Positions 1-6,381 of a DNA stretch of 10,846 nucleotides are shown here, in pieces. Position 1 is the first letter of the stretch; every line of letters starts with the position of its first letter. Under the pieces are notes generated by a model that saw nothing but the letters and a program-made list of their open reading frames with translations, did not search any database and was not told the origin of the DNA. Both the position numbers and the translations under genes were made by a program. Source of the stretch: Chitinophaga pinensis (GTDB taxonomy: Bacteria; Planctomycetota; Phycisphaerae; Phycisphaerales; SM1A02); contig CALQCP020000061.1 in NCBI GenBank assembly GCA_943329105.2, forward strand, positions 1 to 10,846. Reading direction: 5' to 3'.

Positions 1-1028
1 ATGCTCGTATCAGCCATGATGTTCTGCATCTTGTAGTAGTCCATCAAGCCAAGATTGCCGCTGCGCAGCGCTTCGCTGATGGCCTTGGGAATCTCTGCTT
101 CGGCCAACACCACCAAGGCGCGGTTCTTCTCTGCCTCGGCTTGGTGTTCGGCTTCCAGCGCCACTGCCAGCGCGCGACGCTGCTCGGCTTGTGCTTGGAA
201 TCGCTTGGTGTCAGCCTCGGCCTGCGCGGTTTGCAGATTAGCGCCGATGTTCTCGCCGACATCAATATCAGCAATGTCAATGGAGAGAATTTCGAACGCG
301 GTACCGGAGTCAAGACCCTTGGCAAGCACGGTCTTGGAAATCTTGTCGGGGTTCTCTAGAACGCTCTTATGGTCTTCGGCGCTACCGATGGTGGAGATGA
401 TGCCCTCACCCACTCGAGCGATGATGGTCTCTTCAGTGGCACCACCGACGAGCCGTGCAATGTTGGTTCGCACGGTGACGCGGGCGCGGGCCTTCAGCTG
501 GATGCCGTCCTTCGCTACGGCATCAATGGTCTGACGACCCGACTGCACGCTTGGGCAATCAATGACCTTTGGGTCAACGCTGGTCTTGACAGCGTCAAGA
601 ATGTCACGACCCGCCAGGTCAATGGCAGTGGCGCGGTCCCACGGCAGGTCGATCTTGGCCTTGTCTGCCGCGATCATCGCGCGCACGACGCGCTCAATAT
701 TTCCGCCGGCAAGGAAGTGACTCTCCAGTTGATCTGAATCGATGTCCAGGCCGGCCTTCTTGGCGGAGATGCGGTTGAAGACGATCTCGGTGGGCGAAAC
801 CTTGCGCAGGCGCATCATCACCAGTTTCAGCAGGCTGACGGGCGCTCCGGAGAGCCACGCCTGCACCGCGAGCTGGATGTATTGACTGATGACGATCAGC
901 ATCACAAAGCCGATCAGACCCACGATGGCCAACACCACCCAGAAGATGATGTTGAAGTTGCCGCTGGTAGCCGGGGCGACCTGCGCAAGCAAAGTGAATC
1001 CGTTGTGAAGTGCGTGTTCCGTAGTCAT
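1..1028 (-). CDS. floA: FloA-type flotillin (SPFH-like membrane scaffold), C-terminus cut by window edge
   Basis: Read on the minus strand from ATG at 1028 and open to the left edge (342 codons present; the usual family length is about 330, so only a short tail should be missing). Residues about 28-48 form a hydrophobic membrane segment, followed by a second hydrophobic stretch at about 51-72, the family's membrane-inserted hairpin. The core has family-typical strings such as DAVAKDGIQLKARARV (169-184), ARLVGGATEETIIARVGEGI (191-210), AFEILSIDIADIDVGENIGA (244-263), then an Ala/Glu-rich helix (about 267-312) likely to form a coiled coil, and LRSGNLGLMDYY (321-332). FloA proteins organise membrane microdomains and are commonly encoded beside NfeD proteins, as here: the short nfeD ends 9 bp upstream. 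The roughly 25-residue N-terminal leader before the membrane segment is longer than I expect for the family. The match is strong along the whole protein. Confidence 0.95.
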   Translation of the reverse strand, partial: MTTEHALHNGFTLLAQVAPATSGNFNIIFWVVLAIVGLIGFVMLIVISQYIQLAVQAWLSGAPVSLLKLVMMRLRKVSPTEIVFNRISAKKAGLDIDSDQLESHFLAGGNIERVVRAMIAADKAKIDLPWDRATAIDLAGRDILDAVKTSVDPKVIDCPSVQSGRQTIDAVAKDGIQLKARARVTVRTNIARLVGGATEETIIARVGEGIISTIGSAEDHKSVLENPDKISKTVLAKGLDSGTAFEILSIDIADIDVGENIGANLQTAQAEADTKRFQAQAEQRRALAVALEAEHQAEAEKNRALVVLAEAEIPKAISEALRSGNLGLMDYYKMQNIMADTS

Positions 1029-1037
1029 GCACGGATC

Positions 1038-1583
1038 TTAGCCGCGCGCTCGTACCACCACGCGGTCCCCGGTTGTTTCGACCACCGTCACCACGGCCCC
1101 GACGTCGATCATGCCCATTTCTGCAGCAGCTTCCATGCGCAGGTCACCGAAACGAACAAATCCGATCGGGCGCAGCGGCGTGAGTGCCACGCCCTCGGTT
1201 CCCACGGCTACCTGGCCTGCAGCGACCTTGATTGGTTGCACGCCTTCGGAATCGGCGTCAGTGTTGCCAAGCACCATCCGGCGCGCGATCGGCGTGCGCG
1301 TCCATAGTTTGAATCCGAACACCACTGCAAACGGCGCTCCCGCGGAGTAGGCGAGTAGCGCCGCAAACCCCCACAACATGCCGTGCATGAAGAATGCGAT
1401 GATCGATGCCACCAGGCAGCTTGCAGTAGCGACCGCCAGGACACCGCCGGTTGGAACAAAGAGCTCCAACACACCCAACACGACCGCTACTGCGAGAAGT
1501 ATGAATCCCGCAGCGATCCACACGGAGGAATCTCCGCTGGCAGTGGTGTCAGCCAACAGAGCAATGGATGCGTAAGAGATCAT
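1038..1583 (-). CDS. Short NfeD-family membrane protein
   Basis: 181 residues. Hydrophobic segments at about 22-44, 45-66 and 70-93 give a two- to three-pass membrane domain; the ELFVPTGG string (40-47) at the end of the first segment is the characteristic E-(hydrophobic)-P-x-G turn of NfeD proteins. Residues about 121-180 form a soluble, beta-rich domain with GVALTPLRPIGFVRFGD (131-147), typical of the NfeD C-terminal OB-fold. It lacks the ClpP-class protease domain, so it matches the short NfeD class, thought to partner with SPFH proteins. Its ATG overlaps the stop of the upstream long NfeD gene (ATGA, 1580-1583), indicating translational coupling, and floA follows after 9 bp. The OB domain is clearly related to that of the neighbouring long NfeD (both carry a G-(V/I)-A-(L/I)-(T/S)-PLRP-(I/V)-G string), so the pair probably arose by duplication. 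Confidence 0.93.
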   Translation of the reverse strand: MISYASIALLADTTASGDSSVWIAAGFILLAVAVVLGVLELFVPTGGVLAVATASCLVASIIAFFMHGMLWGFAALLAYSAGAPFAVVFGFKLWTRTPIARRMVLGNTDADSEGVQPIKVAAGQVAVGTEGVALTPLRPIGFVRFGDLRMEAAAEMGMIDVGAVVTVVETTGDRVVVRARG

Positions 1584-3301
1584 TCGTTGATTTGTTCCAC
1601 ATCAAGAGCGTACGGGGTGGAGCGCACCACCACGATCCGTGCGCCCGACGGGATGATCGGACCGATGGCCTGCACATCCATCAGTACGCCATTGAATTCA
1701 GCCTTTCCGACGGGGCGCAGTGGCGATATAGCGATTCCTTGCGCGCCGACCGGTACCGCCCCCGAGGCTGACACCGTGGTGGATGGTCCTGGACCACCCG
1801 TGGTCGTTGCAAGGATCGCTCCATGCAGCAGGCGTGACTGTGGCAGCACCCGCAACAGCGCCCACGCGACACCAATCGCCAGAATCCCGCCACCAGCGAC
1901 GATGCCGATCGCAGTGGCGAGGTCATCGCGACCTTCAGGTGTGGAGAGCGGTGCATCAAGGAAGCCCACCACCAGCCCGACCAAGATGCACGCGCCGCCC
2001 AGGAACCCCACGATCCCCACCCCTGGAATCAGGAAGATCTCGATCAGTACCAGTGCGATACCCAAGACCACGATCATCAATGGCCACCAACTGGTAACGC
2101 CCGCAAATGCAGGCGCGCCAACCAAGAGCGCCAATGCCAAGGCCGCCGCTGCTCCAAACCAGCCGATTCCGGGAGCGGCAATCTCAATCAGGAATCCGCC
2201 GAGCAGCACCACCACCAATATCAGCCGCACTGGCCAACTGGTGAGGAATCGCACCAGTGCATCGCCAACATTTTCGTCGAGTCGTTGCAGCGATGTCGCA
2301 CCGAAATATGAGGAAAGTTCAGCGTCGGTTCCAATTTCGCGATCAGCAAGTCCAAAGGCGATCGCTTCCGGCGCGTATGTCACTAGTAATTCTTCTGCAC
2401 CATCGACCTGCGCCACCACGCGCCACTCTTGAGCCGTTGCCGCCGTGAGCCGCTCGCGTACCGGCGGGCGCGTCTGCTGGTCTTCCACCAGGACATCGCG
2501 CTCCTCAGCGTTGCGTGGGCCGTCATCGTTGCGGCGCCGCAGTGATAGATCAACAAACGGAATGGCAGCCGCGCCGGCGGTAATGGCATCCCGTTGTGTG
2601 CCCGCACTTCGCATGGTGGGGGGATCGGTCCCGAAGGCCTCGCGATATTCCGGGCGCCCAACAAAGATGCGCGCGTTGCCGTTCGCATCCGGATTGACTC
2701 GCTCGAGGAGCCACACTTCATCAGGCGCACTGACAAACGCGCGCACAAGATTTTCGTCGTAGCCGCGCCGTCGTGCACTGTCGACCACTTCAGCAAGCAC
2801 TGGCGCTTCCATCTTGGCGCGTTCGGCGGTTGGCAATGGCTGTAATCCCATGCCGGGAAGTACCGCAATCGGGGCAGCGTCGCCAAACGCGGCGCCTGGC
2901 GAAACGATGATGCCGCGGCAAGCAAGCGCGATGATGGCGCCCGCGCTGTACGCCTTGGGATGCACCCACGCCCAGACGGGAAGCGGCGCGCGATCCTTCA
3001 GAAAGAGGCACAACTCAAGCGTGGCGTACATGTCGCCGCCCGGCGTATCAATTTCAAGCACCGCAGCATCAAACCCACTCGCCGCTGCTTCGGCGATGCG
3101 CCGCTCGACGCTGCTACGTGTCATGGCATCGATCTCACCGTACACGGTGATCACGGCCAGCCGCGTTGCCTGCCGCCATGCCGGAACGGCAACTGCCTCC
3201 ACTGGTGCCTGTGCATTCGCAAATGTGGCAAGCAGTGCGGCCAGCACGACGCACGTTGCTGCAATGAACCGGCTGTGAATTGCTTCCCCTGAGTGTTGCA
3301 T
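1580..3301 (-). CDS. Long NfeD: ClpP-class membrane serine protease
   Basis: 573 residues from ATG at 3301. Residues about 11-31 are a signal peptide or N-terminal anchor ending near FANAQ. Residues about 46-215 are a ClpP/SppA-like protease domain: VYGEID (53-58), IDTPGG (84-89), the YSAGA box with likely nucleophile Ser119, the SPGAAFGDAAP segment (134-144) and Lys163 in ERAKMEA, positioned like the general base of the Ser-Lys dyad known in archaeal NfeD (PH1510). An approximately 130-residue linker follows, then several membrane helices (about 358-480) containing two E-x-(A/L)-(A/I)-PG-type turns (373-379 and 421-428), and a C-terminal OB-fold (about 515-570). The open frame extends to 3373, but those extra codons contain the terminator hairpin of the neighbouring operon, so 3301 is preferred. 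No good Shine-Dalgarno sequence precedes 3301. A TATCCT box (3313-3318, minus) lies only 11 nt from the ATG and has no matching -35. The gene heads the nfeD-nfeD-floA unit. Confidence 0.94.
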   Translation of the reverse strand: MQHSGEAIHSRFIAATCVVLAALLATFANAQAPVEAVAVPAWRQATRLAVITVYGEIDAMTRSSVERRIAEAAASGFDAAVLEIDTPGGDMYATLELCLFLKDRAPLPVWAWVHPKAYSAGAIIALACRGIIVSPGAAFGDAAPIAVLPGMGLQPLPTAERAKMEAPVLAEVVDSARRRGYDENLVRAFVSAPDEVWLLERVNPDANGNARIFVGRPEYREAFGTDPPTMRSAGTQRDAITAGAAAIPFVDLSLRRRNDDGPRNAEERDVLVEDQQTRPPVRERLTAATAQEWRVVAQVDGAEELLVTYAPEAIAFGLADREIGTDAELSSYFGATSLQRLDENVGDALVRFLTSWPVRLILVVVLLGGFLIEIAAPGIGWFGAAAALALALLVGAPAFAGVTSWWPLMIVVLGIALVLIEIFLIPGVGIVGFLGGACILVGLVVGFLDAPLSTPEGRDDLATAIGIVAGGGILAIGVAWALLRVLPQSRLLHGAILATTTGGPGPSTTVSASGAVPVGAQGIAISPLRPVGKAEFNGVLMDVQAIGPIIPSGARIVVVRSTPYALDVEQINE

Positions 3302-3326
3302 GAGATTGGTACAGGATAGCCCGCCC

Positions 3327-3363
3327 AAAAAGCACCGCGGCCGGCGTTGCGTGCCGGCCGCGG
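3327..3363 (-). terminator. Intrinsic terminator of the pilin operon
   Basis: A perfect 11-bp GC-only stem (3335-3345 paired with 3353-3363) with a 7-nt loop. On the minus strand it is followed three bases later by five T's (A-run 3327-3331 on plus). It begins 24 bp after the pilin stop codon at 3388, the standard position for a Rho-independent terminator. Part of it would be coding only if the downstream NfeD gene started at 3373, which argues against that start. Confidence 0.88.
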
Positions 3364-3387
3364 GAAAGGTCACTTTCAGTTCAACAA

Positions 3388-4320
3388 TCAGTCCCAGCTA
3401 ACGAAATCTGAGCCGCTGTAGATATCCAACGTGGTGGTACCAGTGGAGGTGGTGTTGGACGAGGTCTTCTGGATCCAGAGGACGCTGTCAACATTCTTCT
3501 TACCACCAGTCTGGCAGCCAGTGTCATTCTTAAAGATGTTGTCCTGCGAGAGAGTGCTGATCACCAAGTCTGCTGGTCCACCGCTGCAGGCGGCCTGCGC
3601 CAGTGGCTTTACATTTTCTGGGTACGAGGTACGCCCGTACTCAATGTGGTTATCGTTGTAACCGATGTTGCCGTCCCACTCCTTGGTACCGCCGTGAATC
3701 AGCAGCGTCTTGGAATTGGTGTAGTCATCGCCAGTCACCGCGCCAGCCTTGGGGCCGCGGTTGCCGAGGATGGCGAACCGTGAATTACTTGTGTTCTTCC
3801 ACTCCGTCTTGCGACGCGTAGTGGGGTCGAGGGGCATGGTGGAATACGAGGTATTGCTCTGTATGAGCAGGTCGGCCTTGAAGCCCGTTCCCGCTCCCGG
3901 ATCCCAGTACACATCGCTGGCTGGCTTGATCATGTTCATGTTGTACGTGGCGCAGGGAATCACCTTTGCGTTGATTTCTGCGGGAGACACCATGATCTGG
4001 GCATTGACGTATCCACGGCCGAGCATCGATCCGTGCAGGTTGCCGTGATTGTTTTGAATCTCGTCGATGTCACCACGGCCTGGCACTGCGCCAACGCGGT
4101 TGATTTCGCCTGGCAGCGGCAAGATGCCCTGCGAATCGTTGGCGGCGGTGAGCCAACCTTGGTGAATCTGCTTGACCTGTGTTTGGTCCTTTACCTGGCG
4201 TGCCGTGGCGCGAGCCTTGGCAAGTGCCGGGAGCAGGAGACCCAGGAGCAGTGCGATGATCGCCATCACGACGAGCAGTTCGACGAGGGTGAATCCCTTG
4301 TTTTGGTTGCGGTTCTTCAT
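3388..4320 (-). CDS. Prepilin-type (type IV pilin/T2SS pseudopilin-like) protein, paralog A
   Basis: 310 residues from ATG 4320; a second in-frame ATG at 4335 would add five residues. Neither start has a clear ribosome site; I chose 4320 because its leader (MKNRNQNKG) is short and basic like that of the neighbouring paralog. The prepilin peptidase site is G9/F10, followed by FTLVELLVVMAIIALLLGLL (10-29) with the conserved Glu at mature position +5 and a hydrophobic helix to about residue 35. The rest is a large globular head. It shares with paralog B the blocks KQIH (50-53), P-G-x-I-N-R (70-75), YWDP (138-141), TGDDY (196-200), HG-x4-WDGN-x4-D-x-H-x-E (209-227) and QDNIF (259-263). This differs from the H-X9-DG ending of the common planctomycete DUF1559 pseudopilins. 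Likely exported and assembled in a fibre or secretion pseudopilus; the exact partner is unknown. It sits 53 bp after paralog B and is followed by a terminator. Confidence 0.9.
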   Translation of the reverse strand: MKNRNQNKGFTLVELLVVMAIIALLLGLLLPALAKARATARQVKDQTQVKQIHQGWLTAANDSQGILPLPGEINRVGAVPGRGDIDEIQNNHGNLHGSMLGRGYVNAQIMVSPAEINAKVIPCATYNMNMIKPASDVYWDPGAGTGFKADLLIQSNTSYSTMPLDPTTRRKTEWKNTSNSRFAILGNRGPKAGAVTGDDYTNSKTLLIHGGTKEWDGNIGYNDNHIEYGRTSYPENVKPLAQAACSGGPADLVISTLSQDNIFKNDTGCQTGGKKNVDSVLWIQKTSSNTTSTGTTTLDIYSGSDFVSWD

Positions 4321-4373
4321 GTGAGTATTTCTCATGTCAGGGGGTGAGTAATTGAATGACGAGAGGAGATGAG

Positions 4374-5309
4374 TTACTGAGTGTCAAGCTTGTCATAGGT
4401 GGGGATGGCAATCCACTTGGTGGCTCCGTTGGGGTGGATTCCCAGCATGGTGTCTGAGCCGGCCCATGGCTGTGGTGCGGTCCCGTTCACGTCCACGCAT
4501 CCGGCGCCACCGAACTCGGCCGGAGCAGTTCCGCCGCACGCAAAGAGGTTGTCCTTGGTGAGGTTGCCGCCGTTGTAGTTGCCGCACTCATAGAAGACGC
4601 CGTCGGGGCGGAAGGTTTCCACGAACTCCATGTGGGTGTCACCAAAGCAGACGTTGCCTTCCCAGCTCTTCTGGGGGCCGTGCAGGCGCAGGGTTGGGCT
4701 CTGCTCGTACTCGTCACCAGTGGTTACGCCGTTCTTGCAGCCGCGGGTGGACATGTGCGGGCGCGATGAATCGAGGTTGTTACGCCAGTGCTGCTGCTTG
4801 CGCAGACCGCACAGGATCAGGTGAGCAAACGACGTGTGGCACTCGTTGGTACCGACCGTACCGTCAATCTTTGCCTGCATATTGGGATCCCAATAGCTGT
4901 CGGCTGCGGGGCGGTAGGCGCCGTAGTTGTAGTTGGTGTACGCCTTGACGATCGGGTTGACCTCGGTGGCGCCGTACAGGATGTCGGTGTTGAAGAGCTG
5001 CTGCGCAACGCACGCCGAATACAGGTTCTGCGTCTTGTTCTGCGCGAAGTCCTCTTCGCCTTCGCCGGGGATCTGCTGACCGCCGTAGGCAAGGCGATTG
5101 ATGAGACCCGGGGTAGGCATCTTGCCGCCCTTGCTCTCGTTGGCACGGCCAACCATCGCGGTGTGGATCTGCTTGATTTGGTTGGAGTCTTTGACGGTCT
5201 TGGCGGTCTGCTGCGCCTTGGCCAAGGCCGGGAGCAAGAGACCAACGAGCAGGGCGATGATGGCCACGACCACCAGCAACTCGACGAGCGTAAATGCGCG
5301 CTTCTTCAT
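4374..5309 (-). CDS. Prepilin-type (type IV pilin/T2SS pseudopilin-like) protein, paralog B
   Basis: 311 residues, first gene of the two-pilin unit. The start is supported by AGGAG (5319-5323 on the opposite strand) 9 nt before ATG 5309. The leader is only MKKRA, so processing would occur after Ala5 instead of the usual Gly; Ala at -1 is less favoured but tolerated in some prepilins. The mature N-terminus FTLVELLVVVAIIALLVGLL (6-25) has Glu at +5. The head domain aligns with paralog A along its length: IKQIH (45-49), PGLINR (67-72), YWDP (139-142), TGDEY (197-201), HG-x4-WEGN-x4-D-x-H-x-E (210-228), KDNLF (252-256). It has at least eight cysteines (100, 157, 167, 191, 221, 242, 258, 271) against three in paralog A, which suggests disulfide stabilisation outside the cytoplasm. 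No pilus assembly genes are in the window, so the machine it serves cannot be named. Confidence 0.91.
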   Translation of the reverse strand: MKKRAFTLVELLVVVAIIALLVGLLLPALAKAQQTAKTVKDSNQIKQIHTAMVGRANESKGGKMPTPGLINRLAYGGQQIPGEGEEDFAQNKTQNLYSACVAQQLFNTDILYGATEVNPIVKAYTNYNYGAYRPAADSYWDPNMQAKIDGTVGTNECHTSFAHLILCGLRKQQHWRNNLDSSRPHMSTRGCKNGVTTGDEYEQSPTLRLHGPQKSWEGNVCFGDTHMEFVETFRPDGVFYECGNYNGGNLTKDNLFACGGTAPAEFGGAGCVDVNGTAPQPWAGSDTMLGIHPNGATKWIAIPTYDKLDTQ

Positions 5310-5318
5310 GTTCAGTAA

Positions 5319-5323
5319 CTCCT
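5319..5323 (-). promoter_or_regulatory. Ribosome binding site of pilin paralog B
   Basis: AGGAG on the minus strand, 9 nt from the ATG at 5309. It fixes the start of the first pilin and supports the short MKKRA leader. Confidence 0.8.
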
Positions 5324-5325
5324 AA

Positions 5326-5870
5326 GAGACGATTCGGAGAGAACAACGACTTCAATACCCAAGTGCTCGCACGCGCGAGCAATGATGCCGACGAGGCATC
5401 TACAGAGGCAGGTTCAGAATGCGCTTTGGAGGGATCACCTGAGCTCAGGCCGCCTGAAGTTGAAATCGCGGGTAGGCGATCAGCAACGTGTGGGCGATCC
5501 GACACGCGATCGCAAGGCGATCGTTTGGCGGGGTGTGGCTCAGGCGTCTGGGGTTACCGTGTCAGTCCGGCGATGCGGGGCACCTCTCATGCGGCGCAGG
5601 TATGGCATCAGTTCATGTTCCGTAAAGTCCCACACGTGAGTGGTGGACCGTTCTGCGAGGCAGAACGCGGGGGATGCCGCAGTCGAGAGGTGAGCGCTTT
5701 AGGCTCCAGGCGCGTCGGGATGTCGAGCAGGCAGGGCAATCGCACTGTCTGTCCAGTAGGAAGATACGGCGCGGGGGCGCGGAGTGTTGGCATGTGGTTC
5801 ATATGAATCTTCAGAATTTTGATTTCCGTAGTTCCAATAAGCACCCACGCGCTCGCAAGCGGTTCCCTCA
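5326..5870. other. Gene-free, hairpin-rich divergent intergenic region
   Basis: About 570 bp separate the divergent pilin and RidA genes. I see no convincing coding sequence: the open frames that cross it have no recognisable domain and odd Ser/Arg/Gly/Cys-rich composition. It contains several perfect short hairpins: 5365-5380 (6 bp, 4-nt loop), 5384-5400 (6 bp, 5-nt loop), 5507-5523 (7 bp, 3-nt loop) and 5649-5667 (8 bp, 3-nt loop), plus the palindromes 5438-5449 (12 bp) and 5798-5807 (10 bp). GCGATC occurs four times within 5476-5522. I found no convincing -35/-10 pair on either strand, though promoters for both flanking units must lie here. It may be a long structured 5' leader of the pilin mRNA, an unannotated small RNA or a set of protein-binding sites. 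I do not recognise tmRNA, RNase P RNA, SRP RNA or a tRNA. Confidence 0.5.
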
Positions 5871-5872
5871 TT

Positions 5873-5876
5873 AGGA
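5873..5876 (+). promoter_or_regulatory. Ribosome binding site of the RidA-family gene
   Basis: AGGA placed 7 nt before the ATG at 5884, supporting that start. Confidence 0.65.
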
Positions 5877-5883
5877 TGCCCAC

Positions 5884-6345
5884 ATGACCTTTGAACAGCA
5901 ACTCGCCGCCCTTGGACTGACCCTGCCCCCGGCCCCGAAACCAGTGGCGGCCTACATCCCAGCCGTTCGCACCGGGAATCTCATCTACGTGTCCGGGCAG
6001 CTGCCAATGAAGGACGGCCAGTTGATGGCCACCGGACCGGTCCCATCGGTGTGCTCGTTCGAGGCTGCGCAGGCAGCGGCACGCCAGTGCGTGCTGAATG
6101 GACTTGCCGTCATTGGCGACCAGATCGGCGGCGACTTTTCCCGCGTGGTGCGGATCGTGCGGGTTGGGGCCTTCGTGCAATCGGACAACGGTTGGACCGA
6201 TCAGCCAAAGGTGGCAAACGGCGGCAGCGAGCTTCTGCAGCAACTCTTTGGCGAGGCAGGCCGACACGCGCGCGCTGCCGTGGGCACGAACGCTCTGCCA
6301 CTCGGGGCGAGCGTGGAGATTGAGTTGCTTGTTGAAGTGCGTTAG
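5884..6345 (+). CDS. RidA/YjgF/YER057c/UK114-family protein
   Basis: 153 residues, within the usual 130-155 range. RidA proteins form trimers and hydrolyse reactive enamine/imine intermediates (such as 2-aminoacrylate from PLP enzymes), protecting cytosolic metabolism. The N-terminus FEQQLAALGLTLPPAPKP followed by YIPAVRTGNLIYVSGQLP (24-41) matches the longer RidA subgroup. The loop HARAAVG (128-134) places Arg130 where archetypal RidA has its catalytic arginine (R105 in E. coli), so imine deaminase activity is plausible; GASVEIELLVEV (141-152) is the closing strand. The gene stands alone: plus strand, with a divergent pilin operon upstream and the convergent kinase only 36 bp downstream. Subgroup substrate is not determinable from sequence alone. 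Confidence 0.93.
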   Translation: MTFEQQLAALGLTLPPAPKPVAAYIPAVRTGNLIYVSGQLPMKDGQLMATGPVPSVCSFEAAQAAARQCVLNGLAVIGDQIGGDFSRVVRIVRVGAFVQSDNGWTDQPKVANGGSELLQQLFGEAGRHARAAVGTNALPLGASVEIELLVEVR

Positions 6346-6381
6346 GCCGTGGTGACTATCACGCGGCGTGGCGCTTGGTGA

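Noticed and set aside
1383..2432. Long plus-strand open frame of 349 codons
   Set aside because: Antisense to the two NfeD genes, whose domains and catalytic motifs are clear; composition (Pro, Ser, Thr, Arg) is typical of a shadow frame.
5294..5806. Plus-strand open frame of 170 codons filling the pilin-RidA spacer
   Set aside because: It starts inside the pilin gene's coding end and its ribosome site, has no recognisable domain, and is rich in Ser, Arg, Gly and Cys like a chance frame in GC-rich DNA.
5608..6267. Minus-strand open frame of 219 codons across the spacer and RidA
   Set aside because: About half is antisense to a clearly coding RidA gene; no motif or ribosome site supports it.
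6346..6367. Hairpin between the convergent RidA and kinase genes as a bidirectional terminator
   Set aside because: Two 4-bp stem parts interrupted by an internal loop and no T-run on either side; too weak to call.
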